From: Pseudomonadota bacterium
GTDB taxonomy: Bacteria > Pseudomonadota > Gammaproteobacteria > Burkholderiales > Burkholderiaceae_D
Length of the DNA: 17,949 nucleotides
NCBI GenBank assembly: GCA_023420795.1
Contig: JAEZVM010000406.1
Coordinates: 1-17,949 of the forward strand
Direction of reading: 5' to 3'
Position 1 is the first letter of the stretch, and every line of letters begins with the position of its first letter. Positions 7,920 through 16,700 of the stretch are shown one piece after another. The notes beneath the pieces are model-generated. The model made no database searches. It saw only the letters and a program-made list of their open reading frames with translations, and was not told where the DNA came from. The position numbers were made by a program, and so were the translations under genes.

Positions 7920-7966
7920 GAACACTCCTTCGGATAATTGACGAGACACGAATGAGAGTTATTTTG

Positions 7967-7997
7967 TTGACAAGGCGCGCGCAAAACAAGATATAAA
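7967..7997 (+). promoter_or_regulatory. Sigma-70-like promoter of the PucR-type regulator gene
   Basis: TTGACA (7967-7972) is a consensus -35 box. ATATAA/TATAAA (7991-7997) is a good -10 at an 18-19 bp spacing, slightly long. The transcript would have a leader of about 85-90 nt before ATG 8092. No equally good promoter is seen on the other strand for the divergent monooxygenase. Confidence 0.5.
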
Positions 7998-8020
7998 CCA
8001 CACCATATTGCGGGGTGGCT

Positions 8021-8035
8021 GGTGCACTGTGCACC
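8021..8035. promoter_or_regulatory. Perfect 15-nt palindrome in the regulator leader
   Basis: GGTGCAC-T-GTGCACC is a perfect 7-1-7 palindrome about 25 nt after the -10 box and 57 nt before the start codon of the PucR-type gene. It could be an operator for autoregulation and for control of the divergent monooxygenase. As RNA its single-base centre leaves little room for a loop, so a protein-binding DNA site is more likely. Confidence 0.4.
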
Positions 8036-8091
8036 TTCATTTCCTGATGGAACTCGATGGACCTTCTCATGAATTGAGAGCGAGGCGGAGC

Positions 8092-9375
8092 ATGTTAAAT
8101 GACCTCCAGATGAGCCCGGTATTTCAGGAAATACCGCCTTCCATGGCCGGATGGCGCCCGCCGTCGCCCCGGGTGCGCGAATTGATGCGGCAGGCCGCGG
8201 AAGCCCTGCTCAAGGCGCCGCCCGAATGGCTGGAGGAAATCGACGAAGCCGGCATCTCCAGCGACAGCGTGCACTTTGCGATCGTCGATCCGGTCATCAT
8301 GGCCGCATCGAGAAGAGCCATCCGTTCCAGCCTCATTCATTGGGCTGAAGCCAACATCAGAAATCCCGGCGCACCCGTCACGCCCTGCATACCGGACGAC
8401 CTGCTGGCCGGCGCGCGCGAACTGGTCCGGCGCGGTATCACCGATCTGATGTTCAATGCTTCCCGGGTCGTGCAGAACACTGCATGGCCGCTGTGGATGA
8501 ACATCGCGTTCGAGCTCACGTCAGATCAAAAGGAGCTGCGGGAATTGCTGGACGTATCGGCACGCTCCATCTCCGCGTTCATCGATGCGATCATGGAAGG
8601 TGTCGCCGCGTTCATGAAGGCAGAACGGGAGAAGAGAATCCGCAGTTCGCACGTCGATCGCCGCGAGCTCGTCACGCTGATTCTGGAAGGCGCGGCCGGC
8701 AATGCCCGTCAGGCCAGCCAGCGCCTTGGCTATAACCTGGAGCAGACGCACCATGCGGCGATCGTGTGGAGCGAGGAGAGCGAATCGGAAGCCGGCGATC
8801 TCGAAGCCGCCGCACAGGCGCTGGCCCGCTGTGCAGAAGCACGGCAAACCCTGACCGTGATCGCCAATGCCGCCACGTTCTGGGTCTGGACGACCGGCGA
8901 CAAGCGCATCGACATCGACCAGTTGCGCATGGCAACCAAGGGACTGAAGGACGTGCGCATGACGGTAGGTTCCGGGGGCCGCGGCATCGAAGGATTCCGC
9001 CGGGCGCACCTGGATGCGCTCGCCACGCAGCGCGTGCTGGCCCGCCTGCGCTCCGGCGCGCGTGTGGTGAACTTCGACATGGTGCGGCTGGTTTCCCTGA
9101 TGTCGCAGCAGCCGGAGGCGATTCACCAGTTCGTGAGCCACACGCTGGGAGACCTGGCGACTGCGCCGCCGGTGCTGCGCAAGACGCTGCTCACGTTCCT
9201 GAGCACCGGATGCAATGCAACCAGAGCGGCCGAGCTGCTGCACACCCATCGCAATACCTTGCTGCGCAGGCTGGCCAATGCGGAGCGCCTGCTGCCGCGT
9301 CCGCTGGATCACAACCGCATTCATGTCGCGGCGGCGCTCGAAGCGCTTGGCTGGGCTGCCGAGGATAAAAAATAA
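8092..9375 (+). CDS. PucR/CdaR-family transcriptional regulator
   Basis: 427-residue regulator in three parts: a helical N-terminal sensor region (~residues 20-190, RsbRD-N-like), a degenerate GGDEF-like domain (~200-325) as in PucR/CdaR proteins, and a C-terminal HTH_30 DNA-binding domain from about 373 (GCNATRAAELLHTHRNTLLR). The GGDEF-like part has no GGDEF catalytic motif, as is normal for this family, so it is not a diguanylate cyclase. ATG 8092 is chosen because GAGG sits 6 nt upstream; the frame is open back to 8008 but those residues overlap the promoter leader. An ATG at 8110 is the alternative. It is divergent from the EthA-like/PF10118 pair, and I infer that it activates that pair in response to its substrate. 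The 3' end is only 17 nt from the convergent GGDEF-EAL gene. Confidence 0.88.
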   Translation: MLNDLQMSPVFQEIPPSMAGWRPPSPRVRELMRQAAEALLKAPPEWLEEIDEAGISSDSVHFAIVDPVIMAASRRAIRSSLIHWAEANIRNPGAPVTPCIPDDLLAGARELVRRGITDLMFNASRVVQNTAWPLWMNIAFELTSDQKELRELLDVSARSISAFIDAIMEGVAAFMKAEREKRIRSSHVDRRELVTLILEGAAGNARQASQRLGYNLEQTHHAAIVWSEESESEAGDLEAAAQALARCAEARQTLTVIANAATFWVWTTGDKRIDIDQLRMATKGLKDVRMTVGSGGRGIEGFRRAHLDALATQRVLARLRSGARVVNFDMVRLVSLMSQQPEAIHQFVSHTLGDLATAPPVLRKTLLTFLSTGCNATRAAELLHTHRNTLLRRLANAERLLPRPLDHNRIHVAAALEALGWAAEDKK

Positions 9376-9411
9376 AAGGCCAAATCACCTCGTCAGAAAA
9401 GCACGGTGGCC
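9365..9411 (-). terminator. Terminator-like stem and T-run after the GGDEF-EAL gene
   Basis: On the minus strand, GGCCA (9411-9407) can pair with TGGCC (9382-9378) over a loop that can form extra ACC/GGT pairs, followed at once by TTTTATTTTTTA (9377-9366). The 5' arm lies within the last codons of the GGDEF-EAL gene and the T-run overlaps the last codons of the convergent PucR-type gene. The stem is short, so strength is uncertain. Confidence 0.4.
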
Positions 9412-11822
9412 GCATTCGCGCGGCTTTCCTGCGCCGACACCTTTATCCACGAAACGAACTTGAACGGCCGGTCGCACCATGAAGGCCGCAGGCAATTTCC
9501 GCAATGGCGCGGCGGATTATTGGCCAGCCAGGCAGCGAGGTCATCTGCCGGCAGCGGGCGGCTGTAGTAATAGCCCTGTCCGATATTGCATCCCTGGCTC
9601 TTCAGGTAGGCCAGCTGGGCTTCCGTCTCTATGCCTTCCGCGACCACGTCGAAGTTCAGGTTCTTAGCAAGGCCCATGATAGTGCTGCAGATGACCGCGC
9701 CGTCCTCGCTGCGATCCGCTTCCATGACGAACGAGCGGTCGATCTTCAGCGTGTCGATCGGCAGGCGCTTCAGGTAGGACAAGCTGGAATAGCCGGTGCC
9801 GAAATCGTCGATTGCGATCCGTACGCCGAGCGCGCGTATGGCGTTCATGCTTTCGATGGCCTGGTCGGGATCGTTCATCACGCCGCTTTCCGTCAGTTCG
9901 ATCTCCAGTGCGCTGCCCGACAATTCGTAGCGCACCAGCAGTTCGCGCACCTGCGCGGCCAGTGTTCGGTTGCGCAACTGAACAGCCGACACATTGACGG
10001 CGACGCTGGACAGCATGGTATCGCTTTCGCGCCATGCCTTGAGCTGGCGGCATGCCTCTTCCAGCACCCAGTTGCCGATCGGCTCGATGATCCCGGTTTC
10101 CTCGGCAAGCGGAATGAACTCCGCCGGCGAAACCATGCCGCGCACCGGATGCCGCCAGCGCACGAGCGCCTCGGCGCCGCATGCCACGCCGTAATGCAGG
10201 CAGATCTTCGGCTGGTAATGCAGTTCCAGCTCGCCTTGCTCCAGCGCACGGCGCAAGTCCATTTCGAGGTGCAGCCGCGCCTGCGCGCGGTCGGTCATGC
10301 CGGCGCTGAAGAAGCGGTAGGTATTCCTGCCGCTTGCCTTCGCGTCGTACATCGCGGTATCGGAATTCTTCAGCAAGCTGCCGGCATCGGCGCCGTCGTT
10401 CGGGTACACGGCGATGCCGATCGACGTACCGACGCGCAGCGACATCCCGCCCAGCTCGATCGGGCTGGCAATGGCGTCGATGATGCGCGTTGCGATCGCC
10501 GCGATGTCTTCCGGCTGCCCCGGGTTCTGCAGGATGATGGCAAACTCGTCACCGCCCACACGGGCCACCGTATCGACATCGCGCGCCACGGTTTGCAGGC
10601 GCGCGGCCACTACCTGCAGCAGCTCGTCGCCCTTGTCATGACCGAAACTGTCGTTGACGTTCTTGAAACGGTCGAGATCGATCGCCATCACGGCAAGCGA
10701 TTCCACCGAGCGCTCCGCGAGAGCGATGGCATGGCGCAGGCGGTCGCCGAGCAGGGAACGGTTGGCCAGCCCGGTCAGCGAATCCTGAAACGCGAGGTGC
10801 TCGATGCGCTGGTCCTTGCGCCATTGCTCGGTGATGTCGGCGAACACCGCGATGAAATGCGTCGCACCGTCCTGACCTTCGACGCGACGGATGCATTGCG
10901 ATTCAAGGAAGACCTCGCCTCCCTTGCGCCGGTTCCACATCTCGCCTTTCCATTCCCCGTGCTTGTTTATCTCCTCCCACATCGCGCGATAAAACGCCTC
11001 GTCGTGATGATGCGACTTGAGCACGCGCGGCGTTTGCCCGATGACTTCCTCGGGACGATAGCCGGTGATTTGCGTGAACGCCGGATTGACGGAGAGTATG
11101 ACCGCGTTGGCATCGGTAATCACGACGCCTTCGAGGGTGTTATCGAAAACGCTGGCGGCAAGCTGCTGACCGGTCGAGGCGCGCGCCAGCGCGATGTCAT
11201 CCTTTTCCATGCTCGCCGCGATATACCATAGCAGCGCGCATTGCACGAGCACCGTCAGCAGGTGCATGAGCAGCGTGTTCCCGTCGAGGCAGGAAAACGC
11301 CACCACCGGAATGCCCATGCTCTGCATCGTGAAAAAGCCGAGATGATGCGAGACGATCATGCCGCAGGCGATCGCGATCGGCCATGTCGCGCGGTAATAA
11401 AGCAGGAGGGAGCTGAGGATGAAGAACGGCAGATGCATCTCGCCGCGCCCGCCGCCAAAATGCATGAGCAATGCGGCAAACACCACAGCCGCAACGGCGT
11501 TGTAGATGCCGCCTATCGGCGCGCCGGCACGCATGCGCCAGATCAGCGCGGAGCCGAGCGCGGTCAGGCCGGAAATCAGGAGCGCGACCGGCCAGCTGCC
11601 TGCAACCGGCACCGGGCCGGCAGTGCCGGCGGCACAGACTTCCGGAGCAATCGCGCCCGTTGCGCTCATGTTGGCGACCACACCGACCACCGGCGTCAGC
11701 ACGGCAAGCAGCACGGCGAACATCCTGTCGGCGTGCATGCGCGCCTGCCGCACATCCGGGTGTCTTGCGGTCGCCATGGGACTGTCCAACCTGTTGATCC
11801 TGGCGCTTTTCACGCAGCCCAT
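9393..11822 (-). CDS. Membrane-bound PAS-GGDEF-EAL cyclic-di-GMP enzyme
   Basis: Protein of 809 residues with both c-di-GMP domains intact. An N-terminal membrane module (~34-205) has several hydrophobic helices around MHFGGGRGEMHLPFFI, a pattern seen in beta-proteobacterial membrane sensors. A PAS domain (~220-335) follows. The diguanylate cyclase domain has GGDEF at 423-427 and an RxxD inhibitory site (R414/D417) at the usual 5-residue distance. The phosphodiesterase domain has EAL at 551-553, NVSAVQL, ELTESG, IDDFGTGYSS and VVAEGIET, the usual metal-ligand and catalytic set. The net activity may switch with the PAS signal. A tail of about 40 residues after the EAL fold contains C774xxC777 and C783. 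ATG 11822 overlaps the end of the chemoreceptor gene, suggesting translational coupling; ATG 11777 is an alternative and neither has a strong ribosome-binding site. Confidence 0.92.
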   Translation of the reverse strand: MGCVKSARINRLDSPMATARHPDVRQARMHADRMFAVLLAVLTPVVGVVANMSATGAIAPEVCAAGTAGPVPVAGSWPVALLISGLTALGSALIWRMRAGAPIGGIYNAVAAVVFAALLMHFGGGRGEMHLPFFILSSLLLYYRATWPIAIACGMIVSHHLGFFTMQSMGIPVVAFSCLDGNTLLMHLLTVLVQCALLWYIAASMEKDDIALARASTGQQLAASVFDNTLEGVVITDANAVILSVNPAFTQITGYRPEEVIGQTPRVLKSHHHDEAFYRAMWEEINKHGEWKGEMWNRRKGGEVFLESQCIRRVEGQDGATHFIAVFADITEQWRKDQRIEHLAFQDSLTGLANRSLLGDRLRHAIALAERSVESLAVMAIDLDRFKNVNDSFGHDKGDELLQVVAARLQTVARDVDTVARVGGDEFAIILQNPGQPEDIAAIATRIIDAIASPIELGGMSLRVGTSIGIAVYPNDGADAGSLLKNSDTAMYDAKASGRNTYRFFSAGMTDRAQARLHLEMDLRRALEQGELELHYQPKICLHYGVACGAEALVRWRHPVRGMVSPAEFIPLAEETGIIEPIGNWVLEEACRQLKAWRESDTMLSSVAVNVSAVQLRNRTLAAQVRELLVRYELSGSALEIELTESGVMNDPDQAIESMNAIRALGVRIAIDDFGTGYSSLSYLKRLPIDTLKIDRSFVMEADRSEDGAVICSTIMGLAKNLNFDVVAEGIETEAQLAYLKSQGCNIGQGYYYSRPLPADDLAAWLANNPPRHCGNCLRPSWCDRPFKFVSWIKVSAQESRANAATVLF

Positions 11823-13465
11823 GCCTGCAAGCTGGTGCGCTCCGCGCGGTCGCGCAGCGGCAGTTCCTGCACATTCGAAGTGACGGGTGCGACCGCCCGC
11901 TGGTCCGGCAGAAGCTGAAATCCGCCGACCAGGCCGACCAGCCTCGTCGCCTGTTCCTGCAGGCTTTCCGACGCGGTGGCGGCCCGCTCAACCAGCGCGA
12001 CGTTCTGCTGCGTCGCTGCGTCCATCTGTGTCACCACTACATTTACCTGCTCGATCCCGGCGCTCTGCTTGACGCTGGCCTGGCTGATCTCGCCCATGAT
12101 GGAGGCGGCTTGCCTGACCGCATTCACGATGTCGTCCATCGCGCGGCCGGCATCACCGGCGATCTTGCTGCCGGCATTGACTTCTTCCACCGAGCCAGTA
12201 ATCAGCGCCTGGATTTCCTTGGATGCCGTTGCAGAGCGATGCGCAAGATTGCGCACTTCGGCGGCGACCACCGCGAAGCTGCGTCCCTGTTCGCCGGCGC
12301 GGGCCGCTTCGACGGCGGCATTGAGCGCGAGGATGTTGGTCTGGAAGGCGATGCCGTCGATAACGCCGATGATATCGACGATCTTGCGCGAACTGGCCTT
12401 GATCGATTCCATCGTACTGACCATGCGCCGCACCGCTTCGCCGCCGGTCAGCGCAATCTGCGATGCTTCGGCAACCATCCGGTTGGCTTCGCGCGCATTT
12501 TCCGCGTTGTGCTTCACGGTGCCGGTCAGTTCCTCCATCGAGGAGGCGGTTTCCTGCAGCGAGCTTGCCGCCGATTCGGTGCGCGCCGACAGATCGGCGT
12601 TGCCGGAGGCGATCTCCGCGGAGCCGTCGTTGACCACCTCGGCCGATTCCTTGATCTGCCCCACCAGCAGTTTGACGTTGGTCTGCAGGATGCGCAGCGA
12701 CTGCACCAGGTCGCCGAGTTCGTCATCGCCGTGCGAGGCGATATGCCCGGACAGGTCGCCGGCACTCATGCGATCGACATGCTCGCGGATTTGCGCCAGC
12801 GAACCGATACTGTCGCGATAGGAGATGGCGCAGAACACCGCTGCCAGGAAAATGCCGAGCACCGAAGCGCCGGTCGCCAGATTCGGCAATGCGCCAAACA
12901 GCCCGGATCCAGCGGCGGCGCTGACGAGAAACAGTGCGGCCAGGATGCCGGAGGAAGCCAGCGTCTTGGTCTTGATCGACAGACGGCGCACCGCGTTGAG
13001 CCGGGCGGTGAAACCACGCTTGACGGCTGCGCCGCTCTTGACGGCATAGGTGCGCTCACCTTCCCGGATCGAGCGGTACACCGCTTCGGCCGCCGCGATC
13101 TTTTCCGGCGCGGCCTTGGTGCGGATGGACGTGAAGCCTACAATCTCGCGCCCGTTCAGCACCGGCGCGACCGTCGCCTCGACCCAGTAGAAATCGCCGT
13201 TCTTGCAGCGGTTCTTGACGAGGCCGGTCCAGGATTTTCCCTGCTTCAGATCCTTCCAGAGATCGTCGAACGCCTCTTCCGGCATGCCCGGATGCCGCAC
13301 GATGTTATGCGGCGCGCCGATCAACTCATCCTCCGAGAACCCGCTGATCCTGGTAAAGGCCTGGTTGACGTAGGTGATTCTTCCTTTCAGGTCCGTCTTC
13401 GAGACGATGATGTCGTCGGCGTCCAGAACGCGTTCATGGGCAGTGACCGGAAGATTTGTGCGCAT
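11810..13465 (-). CDS. Aer-like PAS chemoreceptor (methyl-accepting chemotaxis protein)
   Basis: 551-residue transducer. Residues ~15-120 are an Aer-type PAS domain (PHNIVRHPGMPEEAF, KNRCKNGDFYWVEATVAPV, GFTSIRTKA), which in E. coli Aer binds FAD and senses redox state or oxygen. Two membrane helices (~170-190 and 199-216) form a hairpin with no periplasmic sensor domain, as in Aer. HAMP spans ~217-268, then the cytoplasmic signalling coiled coil with the conserved tip IDGIAFQTNILALNAAVEAA at ~370-389, which contacts CheA and CheW. No C-terminal receptor-tethering pentapeptide of the NWETF type is present. At the PAS site equivalent to Asp60 of Aer there is Gly60, while Arg57, His58 and Trp70 are kept. 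It is first in an operon with the GGDEF-EAL gene, overlapping it by 13 nt. ATG 13465 has only a weak AGG upstream. Confidence 0.92.
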   Translation of the reverse strand: MRTNLPVTAHERVLDADDIIVSKTDLKGRITYVNQAFTRISGFSEDELIGAPHNIVRHPGMPEEAFDDLWKDLKQGKSWTGLVKNRCKNGDFYWVEATVAPVLNGREIVGFTSIRTKAAPEKIAAAEAVYRSIREGERTYAVKSGAAVKRGFTARLNAVRRLSIKTKTLASSGILAALFLVSAAAGSGLFGALPNLATGASVLGIFLAAVFCAISYRDSIGSLAQIREHVDRMSAGDLSGHIASHGDDELGDLVQSLRILQTNVKLLVGQIKESAEVVNDGSAEIASGNADLSARTESAASSLQETASSMEELTGTVKHNAENAREANRMVAEASQIALTGGEAVRRMVSTMESIKASSRKIVDIIGVIDGIAFQTNILALNAAVEAARAGEQGRSFAVVAAEVRNLAHRSATASKEIQALITGSVEEVNAGSKIAGDAGRAMDDIVNAVRQAASIMGEISQASVKQSAGIEQVNVVVTQMDAATQQNVALVERAATASESLQEQATRLVGLVGGFQLLPDQRAVAPVTSNVQELPLRDRAERTSLQAWAA

Positions 13466-13797
13466 CGTGATTGCCTATTGAGTGATGGGCAGGCAGTGCT
13501 TTGCTGCGCTCCGATAGCGCCCGTCGCTGCCAGGTCGAAAGAAAAATGTCCTTGATTCAAATTAGGGAAGTCTTACCAAAGTCTTATCTGCAACAGTCAA
13601 AGCAGGCAGCCAAAAGCCCTTCTTTGTTGCAGTGCAGTAATGCGTTAAGATCGGAAAACTTGTTTTGAATCAATATTGACGATTAATGTAATGATCGAAC
13701 GTCAAAAGAACGCAAAAGAGATAAGACTGCGTTGATCAGGCGTGTGAACGGGCTCGAAGTGACTGGAAGCGGACTGCAGAGACAAAAAGGAAGAGGA
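13466..13797. other. Divergent regulatory gap between chemoreceptor and giant regulator
   Basis: This 332-bp AT-richer gap holds no convincing gene. It contains an 11-bp-phased direct repeat (13568-13586), the mirror pair TTGATTCAA (13552-13560) and TTGAATCAA (13665-13673), and the inverted repeat TTGACG (13676-13681) with CGTCAA (13700-13705). A weak possible promoter for the giant regulator is TTGTTT (13660-13665) with TTAATG (13683-13688). No sigma-28-type flagellar promoter is obvious before the chemoreceptor. A TTG at 13732 is in frame with the large gene but has no clear ribosome-binding site. Confidence 0.5.
13568..13586. repeat. Phased heptamer direct repeat, AAGTCTT x2
   Basis: AAGTCTTA occurs at 13568-13575 and 13579-13586, giving AAGTCTT-N4-AAGTCTT with an exact 11-bp period. 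Heptamers repeated every 11 bp are the known binding architecture of OmpR-type winged-helix SARP regulators, and the adjacent gene encodes a winged-helix/BTAD protein. The site is about 100 bp before the chemoreceptor start and about 210 bp before the giant regulator start. Confidence 0.45.
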
Positions 13798-16700
13798 GTG
13801 CTGTCGCTGCTCGGCGGGTGGCAGCTGACCTCTGCCGACGGTCGGCAGGCCGGCGTCCCGGTTCCGGAGAAAGGACGCGCGCTGCTAGCTTACCTCGCCA
13901 CCGAGAACCGTTGGCATTACCGCGAGACGCTCGGTGAACTGCTCTGGCCCGATTCCCCTTCCCCCCGCGCCAACCTGCGCCAGGCGCTGTCGATCCTGCG
14001 TGCGGCCCTGGACGATGACAATGCCGCCCGGCCCTGTCTGCAGATACAGCGCAACGCGGTGCGTTTCGCCCCGGACGGCGGCTTCGTGCCGGACATCGCA
14101 GGATTTGACGAGCTGCCGGCCTCCTGCAATGCCTGCGACCGGAAAGGCGTGCCCGAGGAATGCGCGAAATGCTCGGCAGACATGGAGCGGGCAGTTGCCC
14201 GCTACAAGGGTGAATTCATGGCCGGCTTTTCGTTACCGGATTGTCTTGAATTCGAAGCCTGGCTGCAGCTCAAGCGAGACGCTTTTCGCCGTCATGCCTT
14301 GAGCCTGCTCGGACGCCTGGCGGACTGGTATGCGGCAAACGGCGCTCATGATGCCGCGCTCGTGTACGCCCGGCGCCATGTAGAGCTGGAACCGTGGGAT
14401 GAGCCGGGCCAGCGCCGCCTGATGCAGCTTTATGCTGCGGCCGGCAACCATATTGCCGCCTTAAGGCAGTTCGAGGCCTACAGCAGGGAGCTGGACGAGG
14501 AGCTTGGCACGGCACCGGATGAATCCACGCGTGCGCTATACAAGCAGCTCTGCGTCGCGGTCAGCCAGGAGGCAAGACCGCCTGTCCCGGCGACGACCAC
14601 GCCTGCGCCGGAACGGCTGCAGGTGACAGTGCTGTACTGCGAAATCGACACGGCCGAGAGCGATCCGGAAGACATCGTCGCGTCGCTGCGCGAGCCGACC
14701 CGGCGCGCCATCGACATCATCCGCCGCAACGGCGGCTATCACGTCGAAAGCCACGGCGCGGGCCTGCTCGCCTATTTCGGTTACCCGCGCCCGATGGAAA
14801 ACGCGGCGGTGGCAGCCGCGCGAACCGCAAGCGCCATTTCACGGGCTGCGACAGAGCGGGCAAGCGCGCGCCTCGGCCTGCACACCGGTCTGATCGTCAC
14901 CGGCGACAATGCGGCGGTGCCGGACGCCGGCGGGCAGATATCCAGCGTCGCGATCCGGCTCTGCCAGATGTCGGCGCCGGGTCAGATCCATCTGAGCGGC
15001 GCAACCCATGAACTGATTTCCGGCTATTTCCGCTGCCAGACGCAGGACTTGCCATCCGCGAGCGGAGCAAGCGGCGTCAACAAGTCATTCCTCCTGCAGG
15101 AGGAGACCGGCGCGCTCATCCGGCTCGATGCTTCCGCGCGCCTGACGCCGCTGGTCGGACGCGAGAAGGAACTGGCCCGCCTGACAGCCGCGTGGCATCA
15201 ACCGGGGAGCAGGGCCGTGCTGCTGCGCGGCGACCCGGGCATCGGCAAATCGCGCCTGCTCCGGCATTTCAGGGAGCTGGCCGAGATCCAGCCGGCCGTG
15301 GTGCGCGAAGTGTACTGCCGCCCCGAATACCAGAACTCCGCTTTCCATCCGCTGGGCGATTACCTGACGAAAGCCGCGAACTTCACCTCCGCCGATGACG
15401 ACGCCAGCCGTCTGGACAAGCTGGAACGCTATCTTTCCTCCCGTTTTCCTTCCCTTGTCGAGAAGATGCTGCCGCTGCTGGCCCGCCTGCTTTCCATTCC
15501 ATGCGAGCACCGTTACGCGCCGCCCGCGCTGTCGCCGCAACAGGAAAAGGAAAGTCTTCTGGTCCTGTTGCTGCAGATGATCACGCTCACTGCCAAAGGA
15601 ACGCCGCTGCTGCTGATCGCGGAAGACATACATTGGGCCGATCCTTCGACACTGGATCTGCTGCAGAAGATATTGGACGGTAGCGGGAAGAGCCGCATAT
15701 TCCTGCTGCTGACCGCCAGGCCGGAATTTCGGCCCGGCTGGCATCGCGGCGTGACGCAGATCGACCTCGCACCGCTATCCAGCAAGGAAGCGGCAACGCT
15801 GGTCAGCCTGGTCGATACCGAACAAAGCTTCCCGACCGAGACGGTGGCGCGCATCGTAGCCGCTACGGATGGCGTGCCGCTGTTCATCGAAGAAACTGCG
15901 CGCATGTTCATGGCGCGGCAAGGGAATCCGTCCTCCGGCTCCACCATCATCCCGGCCACGCTGCGCGACCTGCTGGCGGCCCGCCTTGACCGGCTCGCCG
16001 ATGCCAAGCACCTGGCGCAGATCTGTGCCGTGATCGGGCGCGAGTTCGACGGCGAGCTTCTACGCGAGGTAACGCCGCTGAACGAGGCCGACACCGCGCG
16101 CGCGCTGCATGAGCTGCAGGAATCGGGACTGGTCAGCCGGATCGCCTCATCCGATGTGCCGACCTATCAGTTCAGGCACGCCTTGATCCAGGAAGCGGCC
16201 TACCAGTCGCAAACCCGCCCGGCGCGGCGCGACGCGCACCGGCGCATCGCGCGTGTGCTCAAGTCGCAGGCGACGCAATGGACGCGCGCGCCGGAAGTGC
16301 TGGCACAGCATTTCTGCGAAGCGGGAGACGCGTGCGAGGCGATCGAATGGTGGCGCAAGGCCGGCACCGGAGCGGCCGGGCGCGGCGCGGTGGCGGAAGC
16401 TATCCGCCATTTCAAGCTTGCGCTGGAGACTATCGCAAGTCTGCCGGAAGGCAGAGAACGCGACGAACTGGAATTGCCGATCCTGGTCGAGCTGGGCAGC
16501 GCACTGATTTACAAACAGGGCTACGGCTCGCTCGAAGCAGACCGCATGTATTCAAAGGCATTTGCACTGAGTGAAAAATGCGGCGCCTCGCTGGACGTGT
16601 TCCGCTCGATCTGGGGCCTGTACCTCGGCAGCAGCTCGCGCACCACGCACAGCGATGCGATGCAAATCGCGGAACGGCTGCTGCAGCTGGCGACGCAGGA

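Noticed and set aside
7961..7987. TTTTG...CAAAA inverted repeat around GCGCGCG between the divergent genes
   Set aside because: Only 5 bp match and the arms overlap the -35 box; too short to call an operator.
8092..9375. GGDEF-like domain in the PucR-type regulator as a third c-di-GMP enzyme
   Set aside because: The region has no GG(D/E)EF signature; PucR/CdaR proteins normally carry such degenerate domains.
9504..11231. A 575-codon open frame on the plus strand
   Set aside because: It is antisense to the GGDEF-EAL gene, which carries all expected catalytic motifs; the plus-strand translation has no domain signature.
12110..13555. A 481-codon open frame on the plus strand
   Set aside because: It is antisense to the Aer-like chemoreceptor and shows no domain, so it is a coding-strand shadow.
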